From: Candidatus Zhuqueibacterota bacterium
GTDB lineage: Bacteria > Zhuqueibacterota > Zhuqueibacteria > Residuimicrobiales > Residuimicrobiaceae
Direction of reading: 5' to 3'
NCBI GenBank assembly: GCA_963169875.1
Contig: CAUJEL010000034.1
Coordinates: 1 to 39,314, forward strand
Length of the DNA stretch: 39,314 bases
The notes beneath the pieces are model-generated. The model had not been told where the DNA came from. It searched no databases and worked only from the letters and a program-made list of their open reading frames with translations. Positions 25,375-33,232 of this stretch are shown here, in pieces; position 1 is the first letter of the stretch; the number at the start of each line of letters is the position of its first letter. The position numbers and the translations under genes are program-made.

Positions 25375-27204
25375 ATGTTTTCCCAAGATCGAACAACCCG
25401 GGTTATCCAATCCGTTGTGGCCGTCGCATTTTTCGTGCTGGCCGCGCAACTGTTTCGTTTGCAGGTCGTTCAGCAAGGCAAATATCAGGCCCAATCTGAA
25501 CGGAACCGCATTCGCCGTATTCGTATCGAGCCGCCGCGCGGAATCATATACGACCGCCACGGCACCGTGCTGGTCGAGAACCGTCCGAGTTACACCTTGA
25601 GCGCCACGCCCTCGATCTGCAAAAAAAACCAGCGTTCAATGGAGTTTTTAGCGCAGTTGATGAATGTATCCGTGGCGGATGTGCGGCGTGAATTGAACGC
25701 GGCTGATAATCCTTTTATGCCCTTCAAACTGCGTCACAACATTGACTATGCAACGCTGGTGCAATTGGAGGAACACAAGCTGGAGGTGCCAGGGGTCACG
25801 TACGAGATCGAATCCCGTCGCGTCTACCCCAGCGGACTTAAATCGCCGCATGTGTTTGGCTATACCGCCGAAGTATCAAAGACGGAGCTGGAAAAACGCC
25901 GCGATCAAGGCATGCTTCCGGGTGATCTGGTCGGCAAAAAGGGCTTTGAGCGTCAATATGATCGTGATCTGCGCGGACAAGTTGGCTATAATTTTATCGA
26001 GGTGGATGCCCTGGGACGCGAGGTGCGTGATCTGGTCGCGGAAGGTGAGCAGGAGGCTTTGCGGGGAAAGGATTTCTACCTGGCGCTGGACGCGCGTTTG
26101 CAAACTTTTGCTGATTCGGCTTTTAGCGGCAAGCGTGGCGGCGCGGTCATGGTCGATACGCGCGATGGGGGCGTTCTCGTGCTCTGCAGCAAACCGGATT
26201 TCGATCCGGAACTTTTCACCACGGCGATCTCTAATGAAAATTGGCAAAAATTGATCAATGACCCCGATAAACCGCTCTATGACCGGATGCTGCAAAGCAC
26301 CTACCCCCCCGGCTCCGTTTATAAAATGATCGCTGCCGCAGCCGCCCTGGAAAACCACAAAGTCGATTTGAGCACTTATTTTTCCTGCCACGGCGGTATG
26401 CAGTTTGGCAACCGCCTGTTTCGTTGCTGGCTGTCGAGCGGGCATGGCGCGGTGACGCTTCACGATGCGCTCAAATATTCCTGCGATGTATATTTTTACA
26501 ATGTCGGTCTGCGCATAGGAATAGACCTTTGGGCTGATTATTCGCACCGCTTCGGGATGGGGCAATTGACCCGTATCGATCTGCCCGGCGAAGAAAAGGG
26601 GCTGCTGCCGGATCGCACTTATCTCGATCGCGTGTTCGGCAAGAAGGGCTGGACCAATGGCATGATGCTCAACCTGGCGATCGGGCAGGGGGATTTATTG
26701 ACGACGCCTGTTCAGATAGCGCAGTACACCATGATGATCGCCAATCGCGGTTCATATTATCAGCTGCATATGGTGGACAAGATTTTTGATCCCAAAACGA
26801 AACAGTTTTTCCGGCAAAAATTTCCCGTCAAAACTGTCTCCGGCATATCGCCAGGGACGTGGGATGCGATTCATGAAGGCATGTACCGGGTTGTCAATGG
26901 AGCGGGCGGAACCGGACGAAACAGTTTCCTCAACGATGTGGTTGTCGCCGGAAAAACCGGCTCCGCACAAAATCCGCATGGAGAGACCCATGCCTGGTTC
27001 ATCGCTTTTGCCCCCTATGAAAAGCCGGAGGTGGCGGTCTGTGTCATGATTGAAAACGCCGGCGGAGGTGGAGCGGCCGCCGCGCCCATTGCGGGCAAAT
27101 TACTGCGGCTCTATTTCGATCAGCAAAAGGCCGCGGTTGCGAAACCGCTAAAAATTCAGGAAGCAAGTACAGCGGGTGCGCTCGTGACGGCCCGGGGAAG
27201 ATAA
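25375..27204 (+). CDS. mrdA: Penicillin-binding protein 2, class B transpeptidase
   Basis: This 609-residue protein is the elongation-specific transpeptidase that cross-links peptidoglycan in the periplasm with RodA. It has one N-terminal membrane anchor (VAFFVLAAQLFRLQVV), a dimerisation domain starting at RNRIRRIRIEPPRGIIYDR, and the transpeptidase domain. Active-site motifs are complete: Ser314-x2-Lys317 in PGSVYKM, Ser369-Cys-Asp371 in YSCDVYFYNVG, and Lys527-Thr-Gly529 in VAGKTGSAQ. Length is as usual. Four bases separate it from rodA. Confidence 0.97.
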   Translation: MFSQDRTTRVIQSVVAVAFFVLAAQLFRLQVVQQGKYQAQSERNRIRRIRIEPPRGIIYDRHGTVLVENRPSYTLSATPSICKKNQRSMEFLAQLMNVSVADVRRELNAADNPFMPFKLRHNIDYATLVQLEEHKLEVPGVTYEIESRRVYPSGLKSPHVFGYTAEVSKTELEKRRDQGMLPGDLVGKKGFERQYDRDLRGQVGYNFIEVDALGREVRDLVAEGEQEALRGKDFYLALDARLQTFADSAFSGKRGGAVMVDTRDGGVLVLCSKPDFDPELFTTAISNENWQKLINDPDKPLYDRMLQSTYPPGSVYKMIAAAAALENHKVDLSTYFSCHGGMQFGNRLFRCWLSSGHGAVTLHDALKYSCDVYFYNVGLRIGIDLWADYSHRFGMGQLTRIDLPGEEKGLLPDRTYLDRVFGKKGWTNGMMLNLAIGQGDLLTTPVQIAQYTMMIANRGSYYQLHMVDKIFDPKTKQFFRQKFPVKTVSGISPGTWDAIHEGMYRVVNGAGGTGRNSFLNDVVVAGKTGSAQNPHGETHAWFIAFAPYEKPEVAVCVMIENAGGGGAAAAPIAGKLLRLYFDQQKAAVAKPLKIQEASTAGALVTARGR

Positions 27205-27208
27205 CGGT

Positions 27209-28432
27209 ATGCTGCAGGAACTCGGCAAAAAACGGATGGATCCCGTCATCCTGGTGTGTGTGTTGCTGTTCTCACTCTATAGCCTTTTGGCGGTTTACAG
27301 CGCCACATCCAGCAGCGAAATTGAACAGGTGCGCGGCAATTTTACCAAGCAAATCATCTGGATCAGCATAGGATTGATGATTTTTTTGGGATTATCTTAT
27401 ATTCCCCTGAGTGTTGTTTTCTCCGTCACCTTTGCGGCCTATGGCATTCTGATTTTCATGATTTTTATGATCGATATATTTGGCGCCATCAGCGGCGGGG
27501 CGCAACGCTGGTTCGAAGTGGGGGGCATCAAAATTCAGCCGTCGGAGTTCATGAAGCCGGTGCTGGTGCTGATGCTGGCCCGCTTCCTCAGTCCGGAACA
27601 TCATAATCCCAATAAATTGAATAATTTGCTGCTGACGTTTGTTCTGGTACTGGCGCCGTTTCTGCTGGTTTTGAAACAGCCCGATTTGGGAACCAGTCTG
27701 GTTTATCTGGCCGTTGTCATCCCCATGCTCTATTGGCGCGGATTGAGCCCGTTCACCATCTTTGTCCTGGTCTCTCCGTTCGTGGCTTTTCTGGCTTCGT
27801 TCAATTTTTATGCGTTCGCGGCTGCGATTTTTCTCATCAGCGTCATCCTCTATCTTTCCAAAAGGGGCAAATGGGTGGGCTGGACGGTGTTCCTGACCAA
27901 TGTCTTTGTAGGCACGCTGTCGCCGCTGGTGTGGAACAAACTGCACGGGTATCAGCAACAGCGTATCCTGACGTTCCTGGGACTGGTCGACGATCCCAAA
28001 GGTGTGGGCTATCAGATCATTCAATCGATGGTTGCCATTGGTTCGGGCGGTTTTTCCGGCAAGGGGCTCCTGCATGGAACCCAGACCCAGTTGCGATTTT
28101 TGCCGGCGCAACACACGGACTTTATTTTTTCGGTGCTGGCCGAGGAATGGGGGTTTGTCGGTTCGCTGGTGGTCCTGGGCACCTTTTATGTGTTCATCTT
28201 CCGCAGCATAAAAATCGCCTCCACAGTTGGTTATAATTTTGCAAGTCTTGCGACCCTGGGCTTGGCGACCATTTTCGCATTTCAGGTGGTGGTCAATCTT
28301 GGCATGACCATGGGCATCATGCCGGTGACCGGTGTTCCCTTGCCTTTTATCAGTTATGGTGGTTCTGCCATGTTAACCAGCATGGTGATGGCGGGACTCA
28401 TTTCCAACGCTGCGACACAGCGGCATCTTTAA
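27209..28432 (+). CDS. rodA: Peptidoglycan glycosyltransferase RodA (SEDS family)
   Basis: This 407-residue polytopic protein polymerises glycan strands from lipid II together with PBP2. Family motifs: GAQRWFEVGGIKIQPSEFMK, KQPDLGTSL, HGYQQQRILTF, GGFSGKGLLHGTQTQLRFLP with AQHTDFIFSVLAEEWG, and GVPLPFISYGGSAM. About ten transmembrane segments. It starts four bases after mrdA and is followed by lgt. Confidence 0.96.
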   Translation: MLQELGKKRMDPVILVCVLLFSLYSLLAVYSATSSSEIEQVRGNFTKQIIWISIGLMIFLGLSYIPLSVVFSVTFAAYGILIFMIFMIDIFGAISGGAQRWFEVGGIKIQPSEFMKPVLVLMLARFLSPEHHNPNKLNNLLLTFVLVLAPFLLVLKQPDLGTSLVYLAVVIPMLYWRGLSPFTIFVLVSPFVAFLASFNFYAFAAAIFLISVILYLSKRGKWVGWTVFLTNVFVGTLSPLVWNKLHGYQQQRILTFLGLVDDPKGVGYQIIQSMVAIGSGGFSGKGLLHGTQTQLRFLPAQHTDFIFSVLAEEWGFVGSLVVLGTFYVFIFRSIKIASTVGYNFASLATLGLATIFAFQVVVNLGMTMGIMPVTGVPLPFISYGGSAMLTSMVMAGLISNAATQRHL

Positions 28433-28456
28433 AACCCGTTTCAGGAGGATCAATTC

Positions 28457-29281
28457 ATGCATCCCGTGCTATTCAAACTGGGCAGTTTTGAGCTGCGCGC
28501 CTATGGTTTCATGCTGGCTATCTCGTTTCTATTGGGCATCTATCTCGCCGTCCGCCGCGGCAAAGCGCGCGGCATCGAGGCGGAAAAAATAATGGACCTT
28601 TCGGTGATCATTATCATTTGCTCGATTGTCGGTTCCCGGATAATGTATGTGCTTTTTCATCTCGATGAATTTGCCGGACATTGGACCGATACCTTTAATC
28701 CTTTTCAGAGTGACGGGCAGATCGGTATCGCCGGACTCACCATGCTCGGCGGCGTGATCCTTGCACTGGTCGCCTCTTTGCTGTATCTGCGTGTGAAAAA
28801 AATGCCGGTTCTCAAATTCGCCGATGCCATCATTCCCATCTTTTTCCTTGGCGAAGCCATCACCCGGATCGGTTGTTATCTCAACGGTTGCTGCTACGGT
28901 ATCCCCTGCCATGGTCCTTTGTGCGTGGTGTTTCCGCCCGACAGTCCGGCCGGCGCCATGTACCAGGGTGTAGGGATTCATCCGGCGCAGCTCTACACTT
29001 CTTTCTATGCCCTGGCGGTTTTCATCATCCTGCTTTGGATCGATCGCAAACCGCGTTTCGATGGCTATCTCCTCTATCTTTTTCTCATTTTTTACGGCCT
29101 CGGCCGTTTTATCATCGATTTCTTCCGCTACTATGAGGATTCAATGGTGATTATGCCTTCCCTCGGCAAGGGAATCAGCCTCAATCAGGGCATCAGTTTT
29201 GTTTTCATCCTCATCGGCATCGTTCTTTATTATATGCACGGCCGCTGGGCGGGCCGGGGGCATTCCACCCCCGCGGCGTAA
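28457..29281 (+). CDS. lgt: Prolipoprotein diacylglyceryl transferase
   Basis: The 274-residue inner-membrane enzyme transfers diacylglycerol from phosphatidylglycerol to the lipobox Cys of prolipoproteins. Conserved elements: ELRAYGFMLAISF at the N-terminus, IVGSRIMYVLF, GIAGLTMLGG, EAITRIGCYLNGCCYG (about residues 135-147) with the essential Asn-Gly, VGIHPAQLYTS, and GLGRFIIDFFRY. An AGGAGG SD lies upstream. It closes the mreC-mreD-mrdA-rodA-lgt operon; the lipoprotein gene at 29536 is a potential substrate. Confidence 0.96.
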   Translation: MHPVLFKLGSFELRAYGFMLAISFLLGIYLAVRRGKARGIEAEKIMDLSVIIIICSIVGSRIMYVLFHLDEFAGHWTDTFNPFQSDGQIGIAGLTMLGGVILALVASLLYLRVKKMPVLKFADAIIPIFFLGEAITRIGCYLNGCCYGIPCHGPLCVVFPPDSPAGAMYQGVGIHPAQLYTSFYALAVFIILLWIDRKPRFDGYLLYLFLIFYGLGRFIIDFFRYYEDSMVIMPSLGKGISLNQGISFVFILIGIVLYYMHGRWAGRGHSTPAA

Positions 29282-29305
29282 AAATCGGGGGAACTAAAAT
29301 AGTAC

Positions 29306-29334
29306 TTGACTTTTACCGGTTGCTTGGATATCTT
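29306..29334 (+). promoter_or_regulatory. Sigma-70-type promoter of the CpoB-like gene
   Basis: TTGACT (29306-29311) is followed after 17 bases by TATCTT (29329-29334). Transcription would start near 29341, giving a leader of about 195 bases before the ATG at 29536. Confidence 0.6.
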
Positions 29335-29535
29335 AAGTTAGATAAAAATATTGAGTTTTTGCCTGTTTGTGAAATAAGGCGCACCAACACTTGATTTTGC
29401 ATCTTCGAATTGCGCAACTGCAACAGAGGTTGTGGTGCCAGGCGGGATGTGAACGGGTGCGGCAACATGGTATTTGCGTTTCCGCGGCGTTCACAAGGTT
29501 CAACAAACCTGAAAATTGATGTGTAGGAGAAACCT
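29335..29535. other. Long untranslated leader of the CpoB-like gene
   Basis: About 200 bases between the predicted promoter and the ATG carry no reading frame of coding character and none of the riboswitch classes I can recognise by eye. It ends in GTAGGAGA, a good SD five bases before the ATG. Confidence 0.3.
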
Positions 29536-30321
29536 ATGAAAATGTTGCGAATTTCGCTGGTGCTGGTATTGGCCATTATTGTTGCAGCAGGGCTTTTGAT
29601 GTCGGGATGCGGCGGCTCCAAAAAGGTCAAATTAGCGACCGAACAGGCAGCGCTTTCCGGCGGTCCGGAGGAAAACGCCTCCACCACTTCGGATACCAGC
29701 ACGAAGAGCGGGGATGAGGATGAAGTGATGCGCCTGCTGGGTCTGAGTAACCGGGAACAGGTCAAAACGGACAGTGATACCAGCGTTGCGGCATTGGAGG
29801 AAAAGGGTCAGCAACTGGATGGTGAGATAGAGCAAAAGGAGCGCGAGATTGCCACGCTCAAAGCCGAGCTTGCGGAGCGGGAGCGCCGCATCACCGAGCT
29901 GGAGTCCGGGAAGGCGACTCCCATGGAAGCCAAAACGCGCGTTCAAGACAGCGGCACCTATGAACAGCGCTATAATCATGCCCGCGAGCTCTATGAAGCG
30001 CGTAAATACAAACAAGCCATTCAGGAATTTGCCGCTTTGCTGTCAACCAGCAGCAAAGACAAGCTCTCCGATAATGCGCAATACTGGCTTGGCGAATGTT
30101 ACTACGGCATGCGTGCTTATAACCAATCGATCATCGAGTTCGAAAAGGTTTTCACGTTCAATCAATCGGATAAAAATGATGCGGCGCAGTTGAAATTGGG
30201 ATTGTGTTATCTGCGCATCGGCAATGTCGAAAAAGCAAAAATCGAATTTCAAAAAGTAATCGATAATTACCCGACTAGTGAATATATCCCCAAAGCCCAG
30301 TATTATCTGCAAACCCTGTAA
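29536..30321 (+). CDS. Tol-Pal-associated CpoB/YbgF-like TPR lipoprotein
   Basis: The 261-residue product has a lipoprotein signal peptide with lipobox MSGC (Cys near 24), an acidic Ser/Thr linker, a coiled coil (about 75-120) and a C-terminal TPR region (about 135-261). The YNHARELYEARKYKQAI, YWLGECYYGMRAYNQSI and LGLCYLRIGNVEKAKIEF repeats are typical of YbgF/CpoB. CpoB coordinates peptidoglycan synthesis with Tol-dependent outer-membrane constriction in E. coli. The first residues after Cys are Gly-Gly, giving no inner-membrane retention Asp, so outer-membrane attachment is likely. It is a single-gene unit with its own promoter and terminator and no tol or pal genes beside it. Confidence 0.8.
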   Translation: MKMLRISLVLVLAIIVAAGLLMSGCGGSKKVKLATEQAALSGGPEENASTTSDTSTKSGDEDEVMRLLGLSNREQVKTDSDTSVAALEEKGQQLDGEIEQKEREIATLKAELAERERRITELESGKATPMEAKTRVQDSGTYEQRYNHARELYEARKYKQAIQEFAALLSTSSKDKLSDNAQYWLGECYYGMRAYNQSIIEFEKVFTFNQSDKNDAAQLKLGLCYLRIGNVEKAKIEFQKVIDNYPTSEYIPKAQYYLQTL

Positions 30322-30352
30322 ATTTGACGGGCCTTGCACAGATGGGACTTCA

Positions 30353-30380
30353 GGGTGGCGCATGCGTCACCCTTTTTTTT
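30353..30380 (+). terminator. Rho-independent terminator after the CpoB-like gene
   Basis: GGGTGGC and GTCACCC (within 30353-30372) form a strong stem closing on GCATGC, followed by eight T. Confidence 0.8.
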
Positions 30381-30489
30381 ATTGCATTTCTCATGAATTT
30401 TTAATAATTTAATGTGATGTAAAATCCACTGCACACTTTGCGTGCTGCACTGACAGGCACGCCAGGTCACCAAATTGGGCGAACAAAGG

Positions 30490-31983
30490 ATGAAAAACCG
30501 GCTTAGAGTTCTTTATCTATCCACAGAAGTGGCTCCCTTTGCAAAAACCGGCGGTCTTGCGGATGTCGCCAGCGCGCTTCCGAAAGCGCTTTTTGAAGAT
30601 GGACACGACGTCCGTGTCATCATGCCAAAGTATGGCAATATCAATGAACGGCGTTATACCCTGCGCGAAGTTATCAGGCTCAAAGAAATCCCAATTCGGG
30701 TTGGCAAGCAGGATCATATGGTCAGCGCCAAGTCCGCATTCCTGCCAGATACCAAAGTTCAAGTCTATTTTCTCGATTACAAGCCCTTTTTCGAACGCAC
30801 GGACTATTATGTCGACTCGGCAACGGGGGTTGATTTTCCGGACAATGCTGAACGTTTTTTCCTGTTTTGCAAAGCGGTGCTTGAGACCATAAAACTGCTG
30901 CATTGGGAACCCCATATCATACATTGCAACGATTGGCAGACGGCCATGGTGCCGTGGCTTTTGAAAAACAATTACCAGGAAGATCCATTCTTTGCCAAGG
31001 CCATCACGGTTCTCTCCGTGCATAATCTGGCGTATCAGGGCAGCTTTCCCACAGAAACTTTACAACGGTTGGGCTTGCCGGAGGAACTTGGTTCCGCCGG
31101 AAGTGAGCTGGAGTGTTATGGCAAAATCAATTTTTTGAAAGCCGGTCTGAGCGCAGCGGATATCATCACCACCGTGAGTCCAACCTATGCCATTGAAATC
31201 CAGAACGATCCTGAATTGGGGTGCGGTCTGAACGGATTGCTCAAGGATCGCAAAGAGGATCTCTGCGGCATTCTCAACGGCGTCGATTATGCCGTGTGGA
31301 ATCCCGAGACCGATCCCCTCATTCCCGAGAAATTTTCCGCTGCCAATTTAAAGGGCAAGATTAAAAACAAAGAAGAGCTGATGACCCGGGCGCGGTTGCC
31401 GTACAATCCGGCGGTGCCTGTCATCGGGGTGATTTCGCGGCTGGCCGACCAGAAGGGGTTTGATCTGATCGCAGCGGCCATGGATGATCTTTTGGCCCTG
31501 AAAGTGCAAATGGTCATTCTTGGCACCGGTGAACCCAAATATCACAAGCTTCTGGAAAAACTGAGCAAAGCGCACCCGCAACAGGTTGCCGTCTTTCTGA
31601 CGTTTGACGATCAACTGGCGCATCTCATCGAGGCGGGCAGTGATATGTTTCTTATGCCATCGCGCTATGAACCTTGCGGTCTGAACCAGATGTACAGCCT
31701 GCGCTATGGCACCATTCCCATTGTGCGCAAAACCGGGGGCCTGGCGGACACGATCATCGATTACGATGCGGATGCCAACCACGGCAACGGCTTTGTGTTT
31801 GAAAAGTACGATGCCAAAGCGCTCAAGAGCGCTGTCTCTCGCGCGGTCAAACTTTTTAAAGACGACAAGTCGTGGCAAAAACTGATCAAGCGCTGCATGA
31901 AACTGGATTTTTCCTGGCACGCTGCCGCTGACAAATATGTCAAGCTGTATTTAAAGCTGGAAAATTCGAAGAAGAAAAAATGA
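30490..31983 (+). CDS. glgA: Glycogen/starch synthase (GT5)
   Basis: This 497-residue enzyme adds glucose from ADP-glucose (or UDP-glucose) to alpha-1,4-glucan. The family hallmark KTGGLADV is at residues 19-26 (from ATG 30490). Further motifs: HCNDWQTAMVPWLLK, SVHNLAYQG, TVSPTYAIEIQ, GILNGVDYAVWNPETDP, GVISRLADQKGFDLI, and the C-terminal donor site PSRYEPCGLNQMYSLRYGTIPIVRKTGGLADT. In-frame TTG 30475 would add five residues; neither start has an ideal SD. A terminator follows at 32072. No other glycogen genes are here. Confidence 0.96.
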   Translation: MKNRLRVLYLSTEVAPFAKTGGLADVASALPKALFEDGHDVRVIMPKYGNINERRYTLREVIRLKEIPIRVGKQDHMVSAKSAFLPDTKVQVYFLDYKPFFERTDYYVDSATGVDFPDNAERFFLFCKAVLETIKLLHWEPHIIHCNDWQTAMVPWLLKNNYQEDPFFAKAITVLSVHNLAYQGSFPTETLQRLGLPEELGSAGSELECYGKINFLKAGLSAADIITTVSPTYAIEIQNDPELGCGLNGLLKDRKEDLCGILNGVDYAVWNPETDPLIPEKFSAANLKGKIKNKEELMTRARLPYNPAVPVIGVISRLADQKGFDLIAAAMDDLLALKVQMVILGTGEPKYHKLLEKLSKAHPQQVAVFLTFDDQLAHLIEAGSDMFLMPSRYEPCGLNQMYSLRYGTIPIVRKTGGLADTIIDYDADANHGNGFVFEKYDAKALKSAVSRAVKLFKDDKSWQKLIKRCMKLDFSWHAAADKYVKLYLKLENSKKKK

Positions 31984-32297
31984 TCGTGATGTCATTTCCG
32001 GCGTTTTCAAGCCGCACATTGACGGACTGCATAGAGATAGATGCATCTGCTGTTTTGAACTGCCAGACAAGTACCCCTCACGTTAGGGGTATTTGTTTTT
32101 AATGGCGCGGTTAATTTGTTTCACAATGATACAAGAATGTCTTGCATTACAACAGAAATTCGCCAAAGCCGCAGCCGGGGTCCGATTGGCTGTAAAGATG
32201 CATGAAGGCTAATGTATAAAACAATAATATACAATAAATTGGGCCGAATGAAAATTGTAACCTGCTGGCATCGGCTTCGGCCATGGCATGAAATCGC
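31984..32297. other. Intergenic region upstream of the sigma-54 promoter
   Basis: No gene is seen. It contains the glgA terminator (32072-32100), then A+T-rich DNA. Near its right end are two further TGGCAT copies (32266-32271, 32284-32289) leading up to the sigma-54 promoter. An activator binding site would be expected in this stretch, but I cannot point to one with confidence. Confidence 0.4.
32072..32100 (+). terminator. Rho-independent terminator after glgA
   Basis: TACCCCT (32072-32078) and AGGGGTA (32085-32091) form a perfect 7-bp stem with loop CACGTT, followed by TTTGTTTTT. It insulates glgA from the polysaccharide operon. Confidence 0.8.
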
Positions 32298-32313
32298 TGG
32301 CATTAACTTTGCA
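32298..32313 (+). promoter_or_regulatory. Sigma-54 (RpoN) promoter of the polysaccharide operon
   Basis: TGGCATTAACTTTGCA matches the RpoN consensus TGGCAC-N5-TTGCA at every strongly conserved position: -24 GG and -12 GC are exactly 12 bases apart, flanked by TGGCA and TTGCA. It lies in non-coding DNA 115 bases before the STAS gene. Sigma-54 promoters need an AAA+ activator; none is encoded in the window. Confidence 0.75.
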
Positions 32314-32349
32314 TTAAAAATGCCAACGGCCAGGGTGTGGACGAGGTGG

Positions 32350-32361
32350 AGGCGTACGCCT
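32350..32361. promoter_or_regulatory. Perfect 12-bp palindrome in the STAS leader
   Basis: AGGCGTACGCCT lies between the predicted sigma-54 start site and the STAS start codon. It could be an operator or an RNA hairpin; no T-run follows it. Confidence 0.35.
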
Positions 32362-32412
32362 GCCCTCAATGTCACTGGATGATTTGATGAGGTGCACAAA
32401 AGCAGGTTGAGC

Positions 32413-33144
32413 ATGGATGGAATTGAAATAACATTTGTTCGCGTTGGCGCTCTGCATGATATCGGATTATTTCGGGTACGGGGGTATGTGGACACGACCA
32501 CGTCTCCGGAACTGCAAAGGATGTTGACGGAAGTCATCCGCGATGGCATTCATCAAATCATCGTCGATCTGGGTGCGGTGAACTATGTCAGCAGTGCGGG
32601 CTGGGGTGTTTTTGTCGGGGAGATTCGTGGATTACGTGAGCAGGGCGGGGATCTGAAAATCGTCCAGATGATCCCTGAGGTGAATGAAGTCTTTGAAATG
32701 TTGGAGTTCAACCGAATTTTAACCTGCTATGATTCCATCGAGGAAGCCATCGACGATTATGATTTCAGTCAGGGTGTGGATTTTAAAGCCTCGTTGTTGA
32801 GAAGCAATCCATCCCCAGCGCCCGGGGTTGCTTCCTGGGATACCGATCGAAAAGTGGATAATCCGGCTGATTTCATCCCGCCGGCGGGCAAGGAAGGCCG
32901 TAACAGCCGTGGCATCACCGTTGCCCGCAGCCGGGCTGTTGATGATGTTGATTTGCCGCTGAATGAAAAAATTAAAAAATTGGTCACAGAAAATCCACTG
33001 ATGGGGCCATGGGCGATTAAAAAACAGCTCAATTCCCCGCGTTTTGGCTACACCAGGATCGGTTTTTTCAAATTGCGCGGCGTCATGAAAAGGCTCGGAC
33101 TGGACAGCAAAGCCAAACGCTACCGCTTTTATCGTTCACGTTGA
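32413..33144 (+). CDS. STAS-domain protein with C-terminal helix-turn-helix-like domain
   Basis: Residues about 1-110 form a STAS domain of the anti-sigma-antagonist type: FRVRGYVDTTTSPELQRML, QIIVDLGAVNYVSSAGWGVFVG with the phosphorylatable Ser60/Ser61, and a late IPEVNEVFEMLEF. A polar, Pro-rich linker follows (about 115-180). The last 60 residues (NEKIKKLVTENPLMGPWAIKKQL, FGYTRIGFFKLRGVMKRLGL, ending RYRFYRSR) are basic and resemble the HTH_21-type DNA-binding region of IS3 transposases. I know no described STAS-HTH regulator of this form. ATG 32413 has GCAGG 6 bases upstream; GTG 32392 is an alternative. First gene behind the sigma-54 promoter, so it may control the operon it leads. STAS is sure; the DNA-binding role is inferred. 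Confidence 0.8.
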   Translation: MDGIEITFVRVGALHDIGLFRVRGYVDTTTSPELQRMLTEVIRDGIHQIIVDLGAVNYVSSAGWGVFVGEIRGLREQGGDLKIVQMIPEVNEVFEMLEFNRILTCYDSIEEAIDDYDFSQGVDFKASLLRSNPSPAPGVASWDTDRKVDNPADFIPPAGKEGRNSRGITVARSRAVDDVDLPLNEKIKKLVTENPLMGPWAIKKQLNSPRFGYTRIGFFKLRGVMKRLGLDSKAKRYRFYRSR

Positions 33145-33232
33145 TTTCGGGATTGAGCTGGCGATCTGCATTCCGGTACCGGCCACTCCTTTGCTCAAGG
33201 CAATGTACGGATTTATCTTTCAGGAGTATCTG

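Noticed and set aside
32284-32299. Second sigma-54 promoter starting at TGGCATGAAATC
   Set aside because: The distance from GG to GC is one base too short for RpoN.
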